Of a stretch of DNA of 64,000 nucleotides, positions 55,039 through 64,000 are shown one piece after another. Each line of letters opens with the position of its first letter. Positions within the stretch are counted from its first letter, which is position 1. The stretch is from Carnobacterium sp. CP1 (GTDB lineage: Bacteria > Bacillota > Bacilli > Lactobacillales > Carnobacteriaceae): the NCBI RefSeq assembly GCF_001483965.1, contig NZ_CP010796.1:496001-560000 (forward strand), given 5' to 3'. The translations under genes were made by a program, and so were the position numbers. The notes beneath the pieces were generated by a model. The model saw only the letters and a program-made list of their open reading frames with translations. It searched no databases and was not told where the DNA came from.

Positions 55039-56274
55039 ATGTATAAAAATTTAATTCCGCGATTTGTTCGCTATGTTCAAACAGAAACACGTTCTAATGA
55101 AAATAGTACAACCATTCCATCAACCCAGTCACAAGTAGAGTTTGCCAAAACACTGATGGCTGAATTAAAAGAATTGGGTTTAAAAGAAGTTGCTTATAAT
55201 ACGGACAATGGATATGTGACAGCAACGTTGCCAAGCAATACGGCTAAAACAGTACCGACAATAGGATTCATCGCCCATATGGATACCGCTGATTTTAATG
55301 CTGAAAACGTGAATCCACAATTCCACGAAAATTATACCGGCGAAACACTTGTTTTGAATAAAGAACAAAATGTAATCTTATCTCCAGAAGATTTTCCGAA
55401 TTTAAAAAACTATATCGGTCAAACATTGATCACAACAGACGGAACAACGTTACTAGGCGCAGATGATAAAGCTGGAATTGCTGAAATCATGACTGCTATG
55501 GAAATTTTACTTACAGACGATTCAATTGAACACGGCGATATTCGTGTAGCTTTTGGCCCAGATGAAGAAATTGGAATTGGAGCTGATCGTTTTGATGTGG
55601 CAGGTTTTAATGCCGATTTCGCTTATACAATGGACGGCGGTCCTGTAGGCGAATTAGAATACGAAAGTTTCAATGCGGCTTCAGCGATCGTCACTATCCA
55701 AGGGAAAAATGTGCACCCCGGTACAGCTAAGGATACGATGATCAATGCATTAAAATTAGCGCTAGCTTTTGATGCAGCACTGCCGCAAAATGAAGTTCCT
55801 GAAAAGACAGCAGGCAGAGAAGGTTTTTATCATTTATTAGGCTTGACCGGAGAAGTTGAAGAAGCTCGTATGGAATACATCATCCGTGATCATGACCGTA
55901 CTAAATTTGAAGAACGTAAAGCAGTCATTTTAAGTGTTGCTGAAAAACTAAATAAAGCTTACAATGCTGAGCGAGTTACTGTTGACTTGAATGATTCTTA
56001 TTACAATATGGGTGAAATTATCGAAAAAGATATGACTGTAGTAGACCTTGCTGAACAAGCAATGAAAAATCTAGGTATTGAACCGATCATTGAAGCCATT
56101 CGTGGCGGAACAGACGGATCAAAAATATCTTTCATGGGATTGCCAACACCGAACATTTTTGCAGGCGGTGAAAATTTCCATGGCCGCTATGAATTTGTAG
56201 CAGTGGAAAGTATGCAGAAAGCAACAGACGTCATTGTAGAAATCGCACATTTAAATGCTGCAAACCATGCTTGA
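55039..56274 (+). CDS. pepT: Peptidase T (tripeptide aminopeptidase)
   Basis: PepT releases the N-terminal residue from tripeptides with a two-zinc site. The 411-aa M20B enzyme shows [39 protein letters not shown] and [18 protein letters not shown] in order, which contain the metal ligands and catalytic glutamate. GGAAAGGAAG precedes the ATG. The DUF1294 gene starts within its last codons. Confidence 0.96.
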   Translation: MYKNLIPRFVRYVQTETRSNENSTTIPSTQSQVEFAKTLMAELKELGLKEVAYNTDNGYVTATLPSNTAKTVPTIGFIAHMDTADFNAENVNPQFHENYTGETLVLNKEQNVILSPEDFPNLKNYIGQTLITTDGTTLLGADDKAGIAEIMTAMEILLTDDSIEHGDIRVAFGPDEEIGIGADRFDVAGFNADFAYTMDGGPVGELEYESFNAASAIVTIQGKNVHPGTAKDTMINALKLALAFDAALPQNEVPEKTAGREGFYHLLGLTGEVEEARMEYIIRDHDRTKFEERKAVILSVAEKLNKAYNAERVTVDLNDSYYNMGEIIEKDMTVVDLAEQAMKNLGIEPIIEAIRGGTDGSKISFMGLPTPNIFAGGENFHGRYEFVAVESMQKATDVIVEIAHLNAANHA

Positions 56275-56533
56275 CCCTTTTTATGGGATCGGTTATGCTG
56301 TTATCCTAAATAGTTGGCTGTTTCTTTTAATGGGGTGGGATAAAAGAAAAGCCCAAAAACACCAATGGCGGATTCCTGAGAAACGCTTGTTACTGCTAGG
56401 ACTATTTGGCGGAGGACTAGGCGGTTTGTTAGGGATGCAGCTCTTCAGACACAAAACCCGAGAACCTAAATTTAAAATAATTTATAGTTTGGGCTGTTTT
56501 TTGATGATTTTCGTTTTGATTTATTTTTTCTGA
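56267..56533 (+). CDS. DUF1294 small membrane protein
   Basis: An 88-aa protein with about three hydrophobic segments and the DUF1294 features [21 protein letters not shown] and [19 protein letters not shown]. Function is unknown. It overlaps the pepT stop by eight bases (ATG 56267); a second in-frame ATG at 56255 is possible. Neither has a clear ribosome site, so translation is probably coupled to pepT. A terminator follows. Confidence 0.82.
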   Translation: MLDPFYGIGYAVILNSWLFLLMGWDKRKAQKHQWRIPEKRLLLLGLFGGGLGGLLGMQLFRHKTREPKFKIIYSLGCFLMIFVLIYFF

Positions 56534-56550
56534 ACGTTATCTTAAGAATG

Positions 56551-56586
56551 AAACGGACACATAAAATGTGTTCGTTTTATTTTTTA
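56551..56586 (+). terminator. pepT-DUF1294 terminator
   Basis: AAACGGACACAT pairs with ATGTGTTCGTTT (one G-U) around three A's, then ATTTTTT. A second hairpin, AAAAGAAAG/CTTTCTTTT (56633-56654), lies just before rexB. Confidence 0.85.
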
Positions 56587-56706
56587 TTCTGTCTTTAAAT
56601 TAATGAGATCGAGACTAAGAGACAGATAATTTAAAAGAAAGCGTCCTTTCTTTTTTCTTGTGTTAAAATAAGAGCATAGAATAGTTAAAGAAGAGGTGAA
56701 TCACCA

Positions 56707-59700
56707 ATGGGATTACAATTTATATTAGGTCGCGCCAATCGTGATAAACGGGGTATCATGTTAGATGAGATTGCTGAAACATTGGCCACAAATAAACACG
56801 CCAATATATTCTATTTGGTACCCGATCATATTAAATTTGAAGCTGAAATGACGGTCTTAGAAAATTTAGGGAAAATGCCGCCTTTTGATAAAAAGCCCCT
56901 AATGGGTATGATGCATTTACAAGTTTTTAGTTTTAGTCGATTGGCTTGGTTTTGGCTGCAAGATACCGATACATTTGTTAAACCTCAATTGACCGCTTCA
57001 GGGTTATCGATGTTAGTGAGGAAATTGTTGATCCAATACGAGGAAGAGTTGACCATATACCGAGGGGAAGTCCGTAAAACAGGATTTGTTCAGCAAATGA
57101 CAGCTCTCTTTATGGAGCTGAGGACTGGTCGTATTACACAAGATGACTTAGCTCATTTATTGATGAATTTAGGTTCAACACCCAAAGAGTCGGATTTTCG
57201 TTTAAAACTACAGGATATCTCACTACTTTATCAAGCCTTCGATGCTGCTCTAGTCGGAAAATACATTGAAACTGAAGATATCTTGACCGCATTGACCCAA
57301 AAACTGGAAGAATTGGATCTATCTGAAACCACGGTTTATATTGAAAGCTTTTTTCGGTTTACAGCTCAAGAACAAGCTCTTATCTTAGCTTTGATGAAAA
57401 AAGCCAAGCAGGTGACCGTTGCTTTGACGCTTGACAAAGGTTACCCTACTGAAAAACCAGAGCTGCATGAATTATTTCAAGCAGCCGGAGAAACGTATTA
57501 TCATTTGTATCAAGCAGCTCGTTCTGAAAATATTCCAGTCGCTCCTGATCGAATAATCCGCCAGCTGAACGCATCTTATTGTGAAGAGTTGAATCAATTA
57601 GAAGACTTTTGGGTCGAAACTAGCAAATTGTCCCCTGTCGATCATAATCGTTCAAAGGAACAAATTTCAATGGAAGACTGTATCGAAGTCTGGGCTGGTG
57701 AGAATAAACAAGCAGAAGTTGAGCATGTAGCGAAAGAAATTCGGAAAATGGTAAAAAGTGGAGACTATCGTTACCAAGATATTTTAGTATTGACCCGAAA
57801 CATTGAAGATTATTTAACGATTTTAGAGCCTATTTTTAGTGAGAATGGAATCGTGACTTTTATTGACAGCGCGGATTTGATGAACCAACATCCCCTGGTG
57901 GAATTTTTAGATACTTTATTGTCCATCAAACGCAGAAATTGGCGTTATGCAGATATTATGCGATTTTTACGAACCGAATTACTGGTTCCGCAAACACACA
58001 ACGATTTACCAGCTGAGCGAAGCGCACGTGTGGCTGTTCTTCAACAGCAAGTCAATGCCTTTAGAGAAGAAATTGATGTCACAGAAAACGTTGTTTTAGC
58101 CTATGGGTATGAAGGACATCAATGGACGATGAAGAAACCATGGCATTACACACGATTTAATTATGAAGACGGCGATTTCCAATCCGATTCCGATCAACGC
58201 ATTGAACAAATCGCTAACACGGTACGGACGTTCTTAAAAGATACATTGTTGCCTTTTTACCAACGATTAGAAGGTGCTGAAACGAGCGGAGAAGCCGCAA
58301 AAATCTTATACATTTTCTTAGAAAAAATAGGCGTCGACAAACAACTTTCTTTTTGGCGAGATCAAGCGGTTGAGCAAAATGATTTAGAGACTGCTAAAAA
58401 ACATGAACAAACTTGGCAAACGTTCTTACAACTGTTAGATGAATATGTAGAAGTACTAGGAGATGACCCTTTTGATTTAGAGAGTTTCCAAACAATCCTA
58501 GCTTCAGGTTTTGAGAATGCTTCATACAGCATCGTACCTCCCAGTATCGATCAAGTAACCTACTCCGGACTGGAAAGTACGCGTATTGGAACAGCAAAAG
58601 TAACGTTTTTATTAGGAATGACAGATGTCCATCTTCCTGCAAAAAATGAAAATAAAACGATTCTGACCGAAGAAGACCGCAGTGTTTTTGCTGATTTTTT
58701 AGATCCTACCAAGTATTTAAAACCTAACGTGGAATCGATGATGGCTTCTGAACCGTTTATTGCTTATGAAGCATTTTTGAATTCATCAGAAAAACTCATT
58801 ATGACGTATCCCACCAGTAATGACTCCAAGGAAAGTCCTAAACTCTCTCCTTATGTAGATCGAATCGTCAAAGGCTTCGATATTCCGATCCAAGCCAAAG
58901 TCGGAGAAGCTAGTTCGTTAAGCTCACCGGCTAATGCTGAATTACTTGATTTTATCGGAACCCAACGCAGCACATTAAGCCAGTTGTTATTGGTTTTACG
59001 TAAAGAACAAGATCAAAAAGGACAGTTATCGCCTTTTTGGATGGGATTATATCAGTACTTTAAACGAACGAAAGCCATTGCGCCAACCTTTAATCACTTA
59101 CTGGTCAGTTTAGTGAAAAAAAATATACCTCATCCTTTGAAAGCCGACATTGCTACTGCTTTATACGGCAAAGATTTGTACTTGTCTGTTTCTCGTTTAG
59201 AAACATTTTATGCGGACCATTACGCGCATTTTCTGCAGTACGGTTTACGCTTAAGAGAAAGAGACGTGTTCGGACTATCACCAGCAGGAACAGGAGAATT
59301 TTTCCATGATGCTTTAGATCAATTGTTTAAATCTCTTTTGAGCCGCGATCTGCGTTTCCATAAATTAGATCAGGAGACAGTGAATGCTATTACGAACGAA
59401 GTATTGGAGTCTCTCTACGGAAAGTCTAAATTCGCTATTTTATCAGCTTCTAACCGCATGAAGTTTATTCGCGACCAATTAGGCCAAACGGTTAGAAGGA
59501 TGGCTTGGGCCCTCGGCAATCAAAGCAGAAGAACAAATATGAGGAATGTCCAGACAGAAGTGCTCTTTGGGCAACTAGCGAACCAAAAAGGAATCGAAGG
59601 ACTGTCTTTTCCATTAAATAACGGAGGAAAATTATACATTCGCGGTAAAATCGACCGTGTAGATACCGTAGAAATCGACCATCAGCACTACCTTAGCGTT

Positions 59701-60324
59701 GTAGATTATAAATCAAGTGCTCATGCCTTTAACTACCAAGATGCCTATTATGGATTAGCGATGCAAATGATTACCTATTTGGACACGGCGATTGCAAATG
59801 CACCTCGACTCATTGGTCATGAAGCAAAACCAGCAGGGGCTTTTTATCTACACGTTAAAAATCCCTTCATCAAAGGCGATAAACTGGTAGATGAACAAGC
59901 TTATACCAATGAACTGTTGAAACAGTTCAAATTGGATGGCCTTTTATTAGAAGAAGAAGACTTACTATTGGCGTTAGATCCGACTATTGAGCCGTCGACT
60001 GCTTCTTTCATTTATCCATTTAACCAATTGAAAAATGAAACACTTAAATCACGAAAATTTGTCACTCTTGATGAAATGGCCGCTTTACGAAAACACAATC
60101 AGAAATTGATTTTGGACGCTGGAAACAAAATCATGGATGGCGTTACCACGCTCAATCCTTTTTATGAAAAACGGCAATTTATTTCTTCAGTTAATGGCGA
60201 ATTACGAGCTGTTTCTCAATTTGATGCGATGCTTCCTGAAAACAATTATCGTCGAATGGAAAAATTATCGCGTGAAGAAATTCTAGAAAAAATGCAGCAT
60301 GAGGAAGAGGAGGAAGAAGAATGA
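56707..60324 (+). CDS. rexB: ATP-dependent nuclease subunit B (RexB/AddB)
   Basis: The B subunit of the RecBCD-equivalent complex that processes double-strand ends and yields recombinogenic 3' tails. The 1205-aa protein begins LQFILGRANRDKRG, where AddB proteins have a Walker A motif; that motif is absent here. The C-terminal nuclease domain is present (GKIDRVDTVE...LSVVDYKSS). Only two cysteines occur, both in the N-terminal half, so there is no iron-sulfur cluster site. Both points fit the RexB type of Lactobacillales and streptococci. AGAGGTGA precedes the ATG. rexA overlaps its stop by four bases. Confidence 0.93.
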   Translation: MGLQFILGRANRDKRGIMLDEIAETLATNKHANIFYLVPDHIKFEAEMTVLENLGKMPPFDKKPLMGMMHLQVFSFSRLAWFWLQDTDTFVKPQLTASGLSMLVRKLLIQYEEELTIYRGEVRKTGFVQQMTALFMELRTGRITQDDLAHLLMNLGSTPKESDFRLKLQDISLLYQAFDAALVGKYIETEDILTALTQKLEELDLSETTVYIESFFRFTAQEQALILALMKKAKQVTVALTLDKGYPTEKPELHELFQAAGETYYHLYQAARSENIPVAPDRIIRQLNASYCEELNQLEDFWVETSKLSPVDHNRSKEQISMEDCIEVWAGENKQAEVEHVAKEIRKMVKSGDYRYQDILVLTRNIEDYLTILEPIFSENGIVTFIDSADLMNQHPLVEFLDTLLSIKRRNWRYADIMRFLRTELLVPQTHNDLPAERSARVAVLQQQVNAFREEIDVTENVVLAYGYEGHQWTMKKPWHYTRFNYEDGDFQSDSDQRIEQIANTVRTFLKDTLLPFYQRLEGAETSGEAAKILYIFLEKIGVDKQLSFWRDQAVEQNDLETAKKHEQTWQTFLQLLDEYVEVLGDDPFDLESFQTILASGFENASYSIVPPSIDQVTYSGLESTRIGTAKVTFLLGMTDVHLPAKNENKTILTEEDRSVFADFLDPTKYLKPNVESMMASEPFIAYEAFLNSSEKLIMTYPTSNDSKESPKLSPYVDRIVKGFDIPIQAKVGEASSLSSPANAELLDFIGTQRSTLSQLLLVLRKEQDQKGQLSPFWMGLYQYFKRTKAIAPTFNHLLVSLVKKNIPHPLKADIATALYGKDLYLSVSRLETFYADHYAHFLQYGLRLRERDVFGLSPAGTGEFFHDALDQLFKSLLSRDLRFHKLDQETVNAITNEVLESLYGKSKFAILSASNRMKFIRDQLGQTVRRMAWALGNQSRRTNMRNVQTEVLFGQLANQKGIEGLSFPLNNGGKLYIRGKIDRVDTVEIDHQHYLSVVDYKSSAHAFNYQDAYYGLAMQMITYLDTAIANAPRLIGHEAKPAGAFYLHVKNPFIKGDKLVDEQAYTNELLKQFKLDGLLLEEEDLLLALDPTIEPSTASFIYPFNQLKNETLKSRKFVTLDEMAALRKHNQKLILDAGNKIMDGVTTLNPFYEKRQFISSVNGELRAVSQFDAMLPENNYRRMEKLSREEILEKMQHEEEEEEE

Positions 60325-63300
60325 GTCTTATTCCAATCAAACCGGAAAACAGCCGCTTTACAGATGGCCAATGGCAAGCTATTTATGAAGCGGGGCACAA
60401 TATTCTGGTCTCTGCTTCTGCTGGTTCAGGAAAAACAACGGTTTTAGTCCAGCGGGTGATTGAAAAAATCAAAGCAGGAACAAATGTTGATGAGTTGTTG
60501 ATCGTAACTTACACTGAAGCAGCAGCCAGAGAAATGAAAGAACGCATACAAACGGCGATTCAGCAAGCTGTTACTAACGAAAGCGAGCCGGATGAAAAAC
60601 GACATTTGATTCGTCAATTATCTCTATTATCACAAGCATCGATCAGTACCTTGCATGCGTTTTGTTTACAAGTGATTCGACGCTATTATTATCTAATTGA
60701 TTTAGATCCTGTTTTTCGTTTGTTAACAGATGAAACAGAAATCCTCCTATTGAAAGAAGACGTTTGGGAAGAGGTCAGAGAAGAGCTTTATGGGGAAGAA
60801 ACGAGCTTTTTTAAAGAATTAGCTGGTGCGTACTCCAATGACCGAAGCGACACGGGTCTAACGGAATTGATTTTTTCTTTGTATGAGTTTTCTAGAGCCA
60901 ATCCTAATCCTGCTGAGTGGCTGGAACGCTTATCCGAATTATATACAGTAGACCAAACTTCTTTTGGTGATGACATATTGTACCAAGAGTTATTAAAACC
61001 TCAAATATCAGATATTCTAGTAAGTTTAATTGAACTTTCTGAAACTGCAGAAAAATTAGGGGAAGGTACAGAGGAGCTAAGCACTCAAACTGAAATTGTT
61101 GCGCGTGAAGCCGCACACTTGAAAGAGCTAATAACATTTATTCAAGAAGATAATTATGAAGCAGCTTATCAAACGGTTGAAGCTTTTGAATTTGTTCGTT
61201 GGAAAGCCGTCAAAAAAGCAACGGATGAAGCGATAAAAGAAGTTGGCAGCGACATGAAAGAATTACGTGACCAAGTTAAAAAACGGTACAGCGAAATGCA
61301 GCTTTCTTATTTTACCACACCTCTGGAGAAGCAGATCGACATTATGAAACAAGCAGCACCGCTTGTTGATGAAATGGCGCGTGTTACAAATGTCTTTACA
61401 GAAGCTTATCGCGCTCGTAAAAGCGAACGGAACTTGTTGGATTTCAATGACTTGGAACATTTAACTTTACAGATCCTGGCCCGCTATGAGAATGGTCAGT
61501 GGTCAGCGACCGAAGCCTCACAGCATTACAAAGAGAAATTCAAAGAAGTGATGGTTGATGAATACCAAGATATCAATCAATTACAAGAAAACATTTTGCA
61601 TTGGCTTGTACAAGATCTTTCACAAGCCGGCAATCTATTTATGGTTGGCGATGTGAAGCAATCGATTTATTCTTTTCGTTTAGCCGATCCAGGTTTATTC
61701 TTATCAAAATATGAACGATATGGTCAGCAAGAAGGCGGAGAACGGATTATTTTAGCCGAGAATTTCCGTTCTCGGGGAGAAGTACTCCAGTTCACCAATT
61801 TCATATTTGAACAATTGATGGATAAAGCTGTGGGGCAAATGGACTATGACGAATCAGCCAAACTTATCCAAGGGTTTACAGCATTTCCTGAAATGAATCA
61901 GCATGAAACAGAACTGCTGATTTACGAAAAAGGAATAGATACCCCCGGAGAAACCGAAGAAGAACCATTGGAGCGGGATATGCGGATCGATGATAAAACA
62001 GAAGGTGAGTTACTGATGGTTGGCCAAAAGATTCAACAATTGATTCGAGAAGAGTTTCCAATTTACGATAAAAAAACCAAGATGAATCGGCCCATTCGTT
62101 ATCAAGATATCGTTTTACTCACACCCACTAAAAAAAATAATTTAGTCTTGCTGGAGGTTTTTAAACAGCTTGCCATTCCGTTACAAGTCAACGACACACA
62201 AAATTACTTCCAAACAACCGAGATCACCATCATGATGTCATTATTAAAAGTAATTGATAATCCTTACCAAGATATTCCGTTAGCTGCTGTATTGCGTTCG
62301 CCGATTGTTGGCTTAAATGAAAATGAATTAGCTTCCATTCGCATCAGCCAAAAAACAGGCGACTATTATGAAGCACTGTTGGCTTTCCATGCCAGCTATT
62401 CCGGATCAGATAAAGCCAGCCGATTTACGACTGTGCTTTACCACAAAGTTCAAGTCTTTTTAAATCGTTTAACGAAATGGCGTGAAGAAGCCCGCAGAAA
62501 CCATTTAGTAGATTTGATTTGGTCTATTTATGAAGATACTCATTTTCTGGACTATGTCAGCGGTATGAGCTCAGGAAGACAGCGGAAAGCTAATTTACAT
62601 GCTTTATATGAACGTGCAGCCAGTTATGAAAAAACCAGCTTTAAAGGACTCTTCCAATTTGTCCGCTTTATCGAAAAAATGCAAGACAAAGATAAAGATC
62701 TAGCTGAACCAACCGCCATCACTACCGATGAAGATGCGGTTCGCGTAATGACGATCCACGCAAGCAAGGGGTTAGAATTTCCGGTTGTGTTTGTGCTGGA
62801 TCTGACTAAACGGTTTAATTTACAAGACATCCGCAAAGGGTATTTATTCAATGAAGAATACGGGGTCGGAACAGACTTTAAAGACCTAGAACGCCGTATC
62901 CGATACCAAACACTGCCAGAGATCGCCTTAAAAGTTGAAAAGAAAAACAAATTGTTGTCAGAAGAAATGCGAAAATTGTATGTAGCTCTGACAAGAGCTG
63001 AAGAAAAGCTGTTTTTAGTCGGTTCCTACAAAAATGAAGAAGCGGCTTGGAAAGAGTGGGGAGTCGTCGCTGCTCACCAAGCAACTGTTCTGCCAAACGA
63101 TATACGGTTTACTGCTAACAGTTTAATGAAGTGGGTGGGCTTAGCATTAGTCCGGCATCCAGACAGTCAAAATGATTACTTGTCTGTCACTGCTAAAAAT
63201 GGCTCGATCAGCCAGCATCCGGCTAAATTTTCCATTCATTTCTATAATGAAACGATGATCCAACAACAAATGATTCAACAAGATCTAGTACCTGATGAAC

Positions 63301-64000
63301 AGTGGATTGAAAAATTAGATACAGCTATTTCAAAAAATGAACAAACAAAACAAGAGTATCCATTATTAAACGAAGCCATTGCTTTAATGGATTACCAATA
63401 CCGCTATGAAAGTGCAACGCATACCACCAGTTACCAATCCGTTTCTGAAATCAAACGCTTGTTCGAAGAACCGGACGATGGTCAAATGGTTAAAATTGAT
63501 ATCAATCAGCCGCGGAATCAAAATCGTTATATAGAAGATACCTTGGCCCGGCCGAAGTTCATGGCTGAAATGACAGCACCTACCAGTGCAGAAATCGGCA
63601 CCGGCACTCACCTTGTGATGCAGTCGATTGATTTGAGCGTTCCAGTAACAGTGGAGACAGTCAACGAGTTGATTGCAGACTTGATCAGACGGGGAATGCT
63701 GCAGCACGAAATTGCTGAAAAAATTGAAGTTGGAAACATCTTACGCTTCTTCCAAACAACCATTGGACAATTGCTTCTGGCTCATCCGAATCATGTGCAT
63801 AGAGAAGCGCCTTTTTCATTGCTGTTAGCAGCAGAAACTATTTTTACGGATTTAGAAGAAGCAGCAGAAGATAAAATTCTTGTCCATGGTATCGTTGATG
63901 GGTATCTTGAATTTGATAAGGAACTGATCCTTTTTGATTATAAAACCGATCAAGTAGCTCGTTACGGTCGCGATGCTGGAGAAAAAATGTTAGAAAAGTA
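60321..64000 (+). CDS. rexA: ATP-dependent helicase/nuclease subunit A (RexA/AddA), 3' end outside window
   Basis: A UvrD-type helicase fused to a RecB-type nuclease; the motor of the RexAB complex. From ATG 60321 the frame stays open to the last base (about 1226 codons). Walker A SASAGSGKTT is near residue 31-40, Walker B MVDEYQDINQ near 411, helicase motifs VMTIHASKGLEFPVV near 810 and YVALTRAEEKL near 888. The nuclease motif (HGIVDGYLEF...LILFDYKTD) starts near residue 1190. Only a short C-terminal part is missing. GAGGAAGAGGAGG precedes the ATG, which overlaps the rexB stop as ATGA. Confidence 0.96.
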   Translation, partial: MSLIPIKPENSRFTDGQWQAIYEAGHNILVSASAGSGKTTVLVQRVIEKIKAGTNVDELLIVTYTEAAAREMKERIQTAIQQAVTNESEPDEKRHLIRQLSLLSQASISTLHAFCLQVIRRYYYLIDLDPVFRLLTDETEILLLKEDVWEEVREELYGEETSFFKELAGAYSNDRSDTGLTELIFSLYEFSRANPNPAEWLERLSELYTVDQTSFGDDILYQELLKPQISDILVSLIELSETAEKLGEGTEELSTQTEIVAREAAHLKELITFIQEDNYEAAYQTVEAFEFVRWKAVKKATDEAIKEVGSDMKELRDQVKKRYSEMQLSYFTTPLEKQIDIMKQAAPLVDEMARVTNVFTEAYRARKSERNLLDFNDLEHLTLQILARYENGQWSATEASQHYKEKFKEVMVDEYQDINQLQENILHWLVQDLSQAGNLFMVGDVKQSIYSFRLADPGLFLSKYERYGQQEGGERIILAENFRSRGEVLQFTNFIFEQLMDKAVGQMDYDESAKLIQGFTAFPEMNQHETELLIYEKGIDTPGETEEEPLERDMRIDDKTEGELLMVGQKIQQLIREEFPIYDKKTKMNRPIRYQDIVLLTPTKKNNLVLLEVFKQLAIPLQVNDTQNYFQTTEITIMMSLLKVIDNPYQDIPLAAVLRSPIVGLNENELASIRISQKTGDYYEALLAFHASYSGSDKASRFTTVLYHKVQVFLNRLTKWREEARRNHLVDLIWSIYEDTHFLDYVSGMSSGRQRKANLHALYERAASYEKTSFKGLFQFVRFIEKMQDKDKDLAEPTAITTDEDAVRVMTIHASKGLEFPVVFVLDLTKRFNLQDIRKGYLFNEEYGVGTDFKDLERRIRYQTLPEIALKVEKKNKLLSEEMRKLYVALTRAEEKLFLVGSYKNEEAAWKEWGVVAAHQATVLPNDIRFTANSLMKWVGLALVRHPDSQNDYLSVTAKNGSISQHPAKFSIHFYNETMIQQQMIQQDLVPDEQWIEKLDTAISKNEQTKQEYPLLNEAIALMDYQYRYESATHTTSYQSVSEIKRLFEEPDDGQMVKIDINQPRNQNRYIEDTLARPKFMAEMTAPTSAEIGTGTHLVMQSIDLSVPVTVETVNELIADLIRRGMLQHEIAEKIEVGNILRFFQTTIGQLLLAHPNHVHREAPFSLLLAAETIFTDLEEAAEDKILVHGIVDGYLEFDKELILFDYKTDQVARYGRDAGEKMLEK

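Noticed and set aside
60788-63707. Several 60-110 codon minus-strand frames inside rexA
   Set aside because: They lie opposite a continuous coding frame that carries all helicase motifs; none has a ribosome site or recognisable product.

Overview
The window is one continuous stretch of a low-GC Gram-positive chromosome, almost certainly Lactobacillales and most likely Carnobacterium or a close relative. The reasons are AT-rich codon use with strong AGGAGG ribosome sites and several TTG/GTG starts, T-box leaders on tRNA synthetase operons, a CIRCE-controlled hrcA-grpE-dnaK cluster, the gene order phoH-pgpH-ybeY-dgkA-cdd-era-recO, a DUF3013-prmA-rsmE block, NiaR/NiaX, and a RexAB-type recombination nuclease. 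The genus is an inference; no rRNA is present to settle it.

Layout. 1-2.4 kb: end of argG and argH (arginine synthesis). 2.6-9.5 kb: hrcA, grpE, dnaK, dnaJ, then lepA with its own promoter. 9.7-13.8 kb: a multi-spanning membrane protein, a SIR2 deacylase, an intergenic region with a probable small RNA, a PLP aminotransferase and a 3-methyladenine glycosylase. 13.8-16.8 kb: DUF3013, prmA, rsmE, deoC. 16.8-18.35 kb: a complete ISL3-family insertion sequence with an 8-bp target duplication, placed between the deoC stop codon and its native terminator. 18.5-22.8 kb: rel, dtd, and on the minus strand a secreted SH3/amidase wall hydrolase. 22.9-26.4 kb: a T-box leader with hisS-aspS. 26.5-33 kb: sppA, an RDD membrane protein, nfo, and a DUF2207-LemA-TPM envelope cluster. 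33-35.5 kb: the PPDK regulatory protein (minus strand), a Zur-like repressor, rpsU and yqeY. 35.6-42 kb: phoH to recO. 42-45.3 kb: a T-box(Gly) leader with glyQS. 45.4-49.2 kb: DUF488, an ABC exporter, a 50-residue membrane protein, and niaR-niaX with a NiaR operator. 49.4-56.5 kb: dnaG, rpoD, a conserved hypothetical gene, trmK, a Nif3-like gene, pepT and DUF1294. 56.7-64 kb: rexB and rexA, the latter running off the window end.

Most of the content is housekeeping. The genes serve protein quality control, translation (three aminoacyl-tRNA synthetase activities, LepA, S21, rRNA and tRNA methylases, D-Tyr deacylase), replication and repair (DnaG, sigma A, RecO, Nfo, glycosylase, RexAB), stringent response and cyclic-di-AMP turnover (Rel, PgpH), and envelope maintenance. 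No prophage, CRISPR array, defence island, tRNA or rRNA gene was seen.

The points most worth a second look are: the hisS-aspS T-box, whose specifier region reads GACAC (overlapping Asp and His codons); the insertion sequence with a tandemly duplicated, terminator-bearing left end and a transposase start codon buried in a 13-bp inverted repeat; an unassigned structured RNA with its own promoter and terminator near 11.3-11.57 kb; and a doubled NiaR core at the niaX promoter. I did not find a clear new multi-gene system; the best candidates for undescribed biology are these RNA and regulatory elements and a few uncharacterised membrane proteins.
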